Source: an uncultured Chloroflexota bacterium | Lineage (GTDB): Bacteria; Chloroflexota; Dehalococcoidia; UBA3495 | Assembly (NCBI GenBank): GCA_913052545.1 | Contig: CAJXEF010000104.1 | Coordinates: 1-7,121 of the forward strand | DNA: 7,121 nt | Direction of reading: 5' to 3' | Shown here: in pieces, positions 6,928 through 7,121 of the stretch | Layout of the letters: each line of letters begins with the position of its first letter | How positions within the stretch are numbered: the first letter of the stretch is position 1 | Translations under genes and position numbers: made by a program | Notes under the pieces: model-generated | What the model saw: only the letters and a program-made list of their open reading frames with translations | Database searches by the model: none | Told to the model about the DNA's origin: nothing

Positions 6928-7121
6928 TTACCTACCTAAATTCATCAATGCGTTTCTAATGCCCTCTTCTAGTGTGATGCTTGCTAAAGAGTCAGAGGCT
7001 TGCACGGCTTGACGTGCCTCATTAGCGGAATAGCCTAAGGCAATTAGTGCGTCTACCACTTCTGAATTCAAATTGATAGGATCACCATTTGCTTCAGATA
7101 ATATATTCTCAAATTTACCTT
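6928..7121 (-). CDS. ruvA: Holliday junction branch migration protein RuvA, C-terminal part (5' end outside the window)
   Basis: An open frame enters from the right edge on the minus strand, with the first full codon at 7119-7117, and encodes 63 residues before TAA at 6930-6928. The segment EVVDALIALGYSANEARQAV, followed by a short helix and a C-terminal R-NALMNLGR, is the three-helix domain III of RuvA. That domain contacts RuvB and modulates its ATPase and branch migration activity. The preceding stretch (GKFENILSEANGDPINLNS) looks like the flexible linker between domains II and III. The junction-binding domains I and II are beyond the window. The gene ends 8 nt before the uvrB start on the same strand, so the two probably share a transcript. 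Identification rests on domain III alone, but that motif and the genomic position make it convincing. Confidence 0.9.
   Translation of the reverse strand, partial: GKFENILSEANGDPINLNSEVVDALIALGYSANEARQAVQASDSLASITLEEGIRNALMNLGR
6931..6937 (-). promoter_or_regulatory. Ribosome binding site of uvrB, inside the end of ruvA
   Basis: AGGTAGG on the minus strand overlaps the last codons of ruvA (Gly-Arg) and ends 11 nt before the uvrB ATG. The spacing is slightly long, so initiation may rely partly on ribosomes finishing ruvA. Confidence 0.5.

Noticed and set aside
6761..7012. Plus-strand open frame across the uvrB-ruvA junction
   Set aside because: It lies opposite two well-recognised genes (the UvrB N-terminus and RuvA domain III), and its translation shows no domain.

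Overview
This window looks like ordinary bacterial chromosome. By spot check the G+C content is about 40-45%. The style of RecG (N-terminal extension, the VVWFGQGYLA stretch, PVYPLTEG), an orphan OmpR-type regulator and the ruvA-uvrB linkage suggest a Chloroflexota bacterium, perhaps of the Dehalococcoidia/SAR202 type. That placement comes from remembered family resemblance and was not tested by a search. There is no IS element, CRISPR array, tRNA, rRNA or phage gene in the window.

Layout from left to right. Positions 1-2301 (+) hold most of recG, a branch-migration helicase, probably cut at its 5' end by the window edge. Positions 2294-2974 (-) hold an orphan OmpR/PhoB-family regulator with a degenerate receiver pocket. 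It converges on recG and overlaps it by 8 bp, stop codon over stop codon. Positions 2975-3162 are a divergent control region, with a good sigma70-type promoter facing right and a tandem 7-bp repeat. Positions 3163-3957 (+) and 4012-4863 (+) form a two-gene operon encoding the two halves of a D-glutamate cyclase-like system (former DUF1445 and DUF4392). In mammals these two modules are fused in the mitochondrial enzyme DGLUCY. After a 58-bp convergent gap come uvrB (4922-6919, -) and, just upstream of it, the 3' end of ruvA (6928-7121, -), which runs off the right edge.

How the genes fit together. RecG, RuvA and UvrB are DNA repair and recombination functions: replication-fork and Holliday-junction processing, and nucleotide excision repair. 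They flank a small metabolic island made of the regulator and the D-glutamate cyclase-like pair. The regulator's N-terminal start and its wing region resemble, from memory, actinobacterial GlnR, an orphan nitrogen regulator that does not use the standard phosphorylation pocket. A GlnR-like regulator transcribed divergently from glutamate-related genes suggests a local regulatory unit. This is the most interesting hypothesis in the window, but it is inference.

No stretch longer than 300 bases lacks a gene. I see no clear evidence of an entirely new defence or mobile system here.
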